Shown here: positions 5,508-8,260 of the stretch, one piece after another
How positions within the stretch are numbered: position 1 is the first letter of the stretch
How the letters are laid out: each line of letters opens with the position of its first letter
NCBI GenBank assembly: GCA_012842035.1
Contig: DUTO01000152.1
Location: forward strand, 1-8,260
Direction of reading: 5' to 3'
Source: Clostridia bacterium
GTDB lineage: Bacteria > Bacillota > Peptococcia > DRI-13 > DTU073
DNA: 8,260 nucleotides
Program-made: the position numbers and the translations under genes
The notes under the pieces: model-generated
What the model was told of the DNA's origin: nothing
The model's input: the letters and a program-made list of their open reading frames with translations, nothing else
The model's database searches: none

Positions 5508-6455
5508 TTATTCTACATCAAGATAAAGAGTCCTGCCAACAAAAGACAACATTTCCGTTAATAATTGGTCATAATTGCCTTCCAATTGATCAACAGCAAA
5601 CCATTTTATGTTTGGGTCACGTCTAAACCAAGTTAATTGACGTTTAGCAAAACGTCGTGTTTCTCGTTTAATTAAATTAACTGCTTCCGGTAAATCGTAA
5701 TGACCTTGCCAATATTCGACTATTTGTCGATAACCTAAACCTTGCATGGTCGGTAAATCAGGAGAATAGCCCTTTTCTAAAAGACCTTTTACTTCTTCTA
5801 AAAATCCTTCGACCATCATTTGCTCTACCCTTTGTTCAATACGCTGATATAATAATGAACGTTCTAAGGTTAACCCGATGGAAACTAAATTATATAGCGG
5901 TTTTTTCTGCTCAGCTGTTTTGTTTTCAGAAATAAGCTTTCCGGTTACATAATAATATTCAAGAGCCCTGCTTACTCGTTTCAAGTCATGAGGATGTATT
6001 TTTTCTGCAGAAACCGGATCAATATTACGCAAAAGCTGATGTACATAGTTTTTACCTTTTTTTTCAGCTAAAGAAAAAAATTTACGTCGATAAGGTAAAA
6101 CATTTTCTTGTTCTGTAAAATTATAAGGATAAATCACAGCATCAATATATAGCCCTGTTCCGCCAACTAAAAAAGGAATGTTGCCTTTTTTAGTGATTTC
6201 TGCAATTTTTTCGCGCGCTAATTTTTGAAAGTCAGCCACACTAAAGAATTCATCAGGATCTCTAAGATCAAGAAGATAATGAGGAACTCCTTTTGTTTCC
6301 GTTGGTTTAATTTTCGCTGTACCAATATTCATATGACGATAAACCTGCATCGAATCTCCGGAGATAATTTCTCCACCTATTCTTGCCGCAAGGTCGATAG
6401 CTATTTTTGTTTTACCTGTAGCCGTTGGTCCCAAAATAACTATTAAAGGAAGCAA
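5508..6455 (-). CDS. miaA: tRNA dimethylallyltransferase MiaA
   Basis: MiaA transfers dimethylallyl from DMAPP to N6 of adenosine 37 in tRNAs that read codons beginning with U, which steadies codon-anticodon pairing. The 315-residue protein is full length. It shows the P-loop GPTATGKT (9-16), GDSMQVYRHMNIGTAK (33-48) with the catalytic-site Asp34, GGTGLYIDA (98-106), LKRVSRALEYY (158-168), TMQGLGYRQI (236-245) and the C-terminal KRQLTWFRRD (271-280). The start is TTG at 6455, with AGAAAGGAG 7 bases upstream; no ATG lies nearby, and a later start would cut into the P-loop strand. It is 48 bases after mutL and 37 before hfq, in the order mutL-miaA-hfq common in Firmicutes. Confidence 0.97.
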   Translation of the reverse strand: MLPLIVILGPTATGKTKIAIDLAARIGGEIISGDSMQVYRHMNIGTAKIKPTETKGVPHYLLDLRDPDEFFSVADFQKLAREKIAEITKKGNIPFLVGGTGLYIDAVIYPYNFTEQENVLPYRRKFFSLAEKKGKNYVHQLLRNIDPVSAEKIHPHDLKRVSRALEYYYVTGKLISENKTAEQKKPLYNLVSIGLTLERSLLYQRIEQRVEQMMVEGFLEEVKGLLEKGYSPDLPTMQGLGYRQIVEYWQGHYDLPEAVNLIKRETRRFAKRQLTWFRRDPNIKWFAVDQLEGNYDQLLTEMLSFVGRTLYLDVE

Positions 6456-6503
6456 GCTTGTTCTCCTTTCTCTTTATTTTTACCAAGTTTTTTAAAAAAA
6501 TAA

Positions 6504-8260
6504 CTATATACGTTTAAAAGCTTTTAAAATCTCGCTATAAGTAATTTTATAGATAATCGGTCGTCCATGGGGACAGGTTAAAAAATTTTCTGTCGTACTT
6601 AAGTCATAAAGTAGTTGTTCCATCTCCTGCAAAGTAAGTTTTGTATTGGCTTTAATCGCCATTTTACAAGAAGAATGAATCAGAAATTCTTTTTTAACAT
6701 CAAACCCATCTGTTTTACCTTTACTTTTTTCTAAATGTTCCAGTAAGGAATAAAAGAAATCTTGAGGTTCTGCACGTATTCCGGCGGGAACAGCTCGTAA
6801 AAGATAACTTCTGGAACCAAAACTCTCTAAAATAATACCTAAATCAGCTAAAGGTAAAATATACTTAATCATCGCTTCTTCTTCTAAAAGAGTAAGATGA
6901 AGTGTTATGGGCTGCAAGAGTACTTGACTTTCTATAGAACCATTCACGGATTTTTTCAATAAATCTTCAAAAATGACTCTCTCTTGAGCAATATGTTGGT
7001 CAATAATATAAAGTCCTTCCTTACCCTCTGCCAAAATAAAAGTTTGGGCTAATTGGCCAATCACTTGATATGTTTTTAAACCTGTTAACTGTTCATCCTT
7101 CTCAGGAAAAACCAATGAACTATGTGTTTCTTCTGGTTTCTTATTGACCAAAGAGGGCTCCCAACTATAAAATTCTTGAAACACTTCTTGGACACCTTTA
7201 GTTTGAATTTGATCGTCTTTCTTTGTCGTTGCCGAATTAGCTAACGAAAATTTTTGTGGTTCTAAAAAATAACGAGGAATTTTTTGTTTTTCAATTAATT
7301 TTTCCTGTAATAATGTTTTTATCTCTTTAGCTAATTGAGGATTGCGTAAACGTACCTCTAATTTACTGGGATGAACATTAACATCGATTGTCACCGGGTC
7401 TAAAGTAAAATTTAAAACACAATACGGAAACTGTCCTTTCGGCAGAACATTTTCATAAGCTTGTTCTAAAGCATTAAGGAGTTCCGAAGAATAAACGCGT
7501 CGTTGATTAATAAAAAAATTTATTCCCTTTCTATTGGAACGATGACAAGTAGGTAAAGTGAGATAACCGGATATTATGCCATCTGCAAGCTCACCCTTTA
7601 CTTCTACTAAGGCTTCTTTTACTTTACGACCATAATAATATTCTAACAGATCCGGATGTGTTTTAATTCCGGTAGTATTAAGATGTTCTTGACCATCTCG
7701 CCAAAAACGAAAATCAACTTGGGGATGACTAAGCGAAAATTGCATTAATACTTCATGAATTAAACCACTTTCATACCTTGCCGAGCGTAAAAACTTTTTA
7801 CGAGCGGGAGTATTAAAAAACAAATCAGTAACAATAACTGTGGTTCCTACTGCCGTTCCTACAGGTTCAAGAGAAAGATATTTATTTCCGGCTATCGTAA
7901 GTTTGGTACCATAATCAGTCTGAGGCTCCCTAGTTAATATTTCTACTTTAGCTACAGAAGTTATACTCGGCAAAGCTTCACCACGAAAACCCAAACTTTG
8001 TAAGCGATCTAAATCGATAATTGTCTTAATTTTACTAGTGGCATGACGTTTAATTGCTAAAACTAGATTCTCTTTAGACATTCCGGAACCATCATCAATA
8101 ACTTTAAGTTGCGTTAAACCACCGTCAACTATTTCTACTATTATTTTTTTAGCCTTGGCATCTAATGAATTTTCTACTAGTTCTTTAATTACCGAAGCCG
8201 GTCTTTCAATTACTTCTCCTGCTGCAATTTGATTAGCAGTTAATTCATCGAGAAGATGTA
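6504..8260 (-). CDS. mutL: DNA mismatch repair protein MutL (5' end cut by the window)
   Basis: MutL couples mismatch recognition by MutS to strand incision. The reading frame is open to the window edge, with 584 complete codons visible; by alignment with E. coli MutL only about three residues, including the start codon, are missing. The GHKL ATPase motifs are ANQIAAGEVIERPASVIKEL (8-27) with the catalytic Glu26, DDGSGM (55-60), GFRGEAL (90-96) and FFNTPARKKFL (147-157). The C-terminal domain has the endonuclease metal motif DQHIAQERVIFE (420-431), then SCKMAIKA (530-537), CPHGRPI (562-568) and the ending FKR. So this is a nicking-type MutL, as expected where MutH is absent. The usual DQHA reads DQHI here, with the acidic and histidine ligands kept. 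The ATG at 8081 lies inside the DDGSGM motif and is not the start. Confidence 0.97.
   Translation of the reverse strand, partial: HLLDELTANQIAAGEVIERPASVIKELVENSLDAKAKKIIVEIVDGGLTQLKVIDDGSGMSKENLVLAIKRHATSKIKTIIDLDRLQSLGFRGEALPSITSVAKVEILTREPQTDYGTKLTIAGNKYLSLEPVGTAVGTTVIVTDLFFNTPARKKFLRSARYESGLIHEVLMQFSLSHPQVDFRFWRDGQEHLNTTGIKTHPDLLEYYYGRKVKEALVEVKGELADGIISGYLTLPTCHRSNRKGINFFINQRRVYSSELLNALEQAYENVLPKGQFPYCVLNFTLDPVTIDVNVHPSKLEVRLRNPQLAKEIKTLLQEKLIEKQKIPRYFLEPQKFSLANSATTKKDDQIQTKGVQEVFQEFYSWEPSLVNKKPEETHSSLVFPEKDEQLTGLKTYQVIGQLAQTFILAEGKEGLYIIDQHIAQERVIFEDLLKKSVNGSIESQVLLQPITLHLTLLEEEAMIKYILPLADLGIILESFGSRSYLLRAVPAGIRAEPQDFFYSLLEHLEKSKGKTDGFDVKKEFLIHSSCKMAIKANTKLTLQEMEQLLYDLSTTENFLTCPHGRPIIYKITYSEILKAFKRI

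Noticed and set aside
6456..6503. A/T-run palindrome in the mutL-miaA gap as a terminator
   Set aside because: It consists only of A and T, has no GC stem and lies inside an apparently continuous operon.
6504..8081. mutL starting at the ATG at 8081
   Set aside because: That ATG is the Met of the GHKL motif DDGSGM. The same frame continues upstream through the ATPase motif to the window edge, so mutL is partial, not short.

Overview
The window looks like ordinary chromosome from a low-GC, probably endospore-forming Firmicute (Bacillota, most likely class Clostridia). The evidence is visibly AT-rich sequence, strong AGGAGG-type ribosome binding sites, frequent TTG and GTG starts, a clear SpoVK-type AAA+ ATPase, and a gene order close to the mutL-miaA-hfq...spoVK...ynbB stretch of Bacillus subtilis. 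I see no mobile element, phage gene, CRISPR array, tRNA or rRNA. The genus is not determinable by eye.

Layout, read right to left because nearly everything is on the minus strand. Positions 8260-3028 hold a tightly packed run: mutL (5' end cut by the window edge), miaA, hfq, spoVK and an MscS-family channel, with gaps of 48, 37, about 104 and 17 bases. This is probably one transcription unit reaching back beyond the window (mutS would be expected there). It ends at a hairpin (3014-3049) shared with a convergent plus-strand small gene (2823-2990), which encodes a very basic, glycine-rich 55-residue protein that I cannot assign. That gene diverges from a 51-residue zinc-ribbon gene (2531-2686, minus), which has its own strong terminator (2498-2531). 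Immediately beyond the terminator an extended -10 promoter appears to drive ynbB (PLP-dependent aluminium-resistance/methionine gamma-lyase-like family) and then ddl (D-Ala-D-Ala ligase).

Functionally this is a housekeeping cluster: mismatch repair (MutL), tRNA A37 prenylation (MiaA), RNA chaperone (Hfq), sporulation ATPase (SpoVK), osmotic safety valve (MscS type) and cell-wall precursor synthesis (Ddl). The genes share position rather than one pathway.

The points most worth a second look are: the ynbB start, where the best ribosome binding site points to a rare AUU codon and the apparent TTG start overlaps the promoter -10 box; the run of four consecutive non-ATG starts (miaA, hfq, spoVK, mscS); the unassigned cationic mini-protein; the terminator hairpin that contains the mscS stop codon in its loop; and two small repeat structures in intergenic gaps. 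I did not find evidence of a new multi-gene system.
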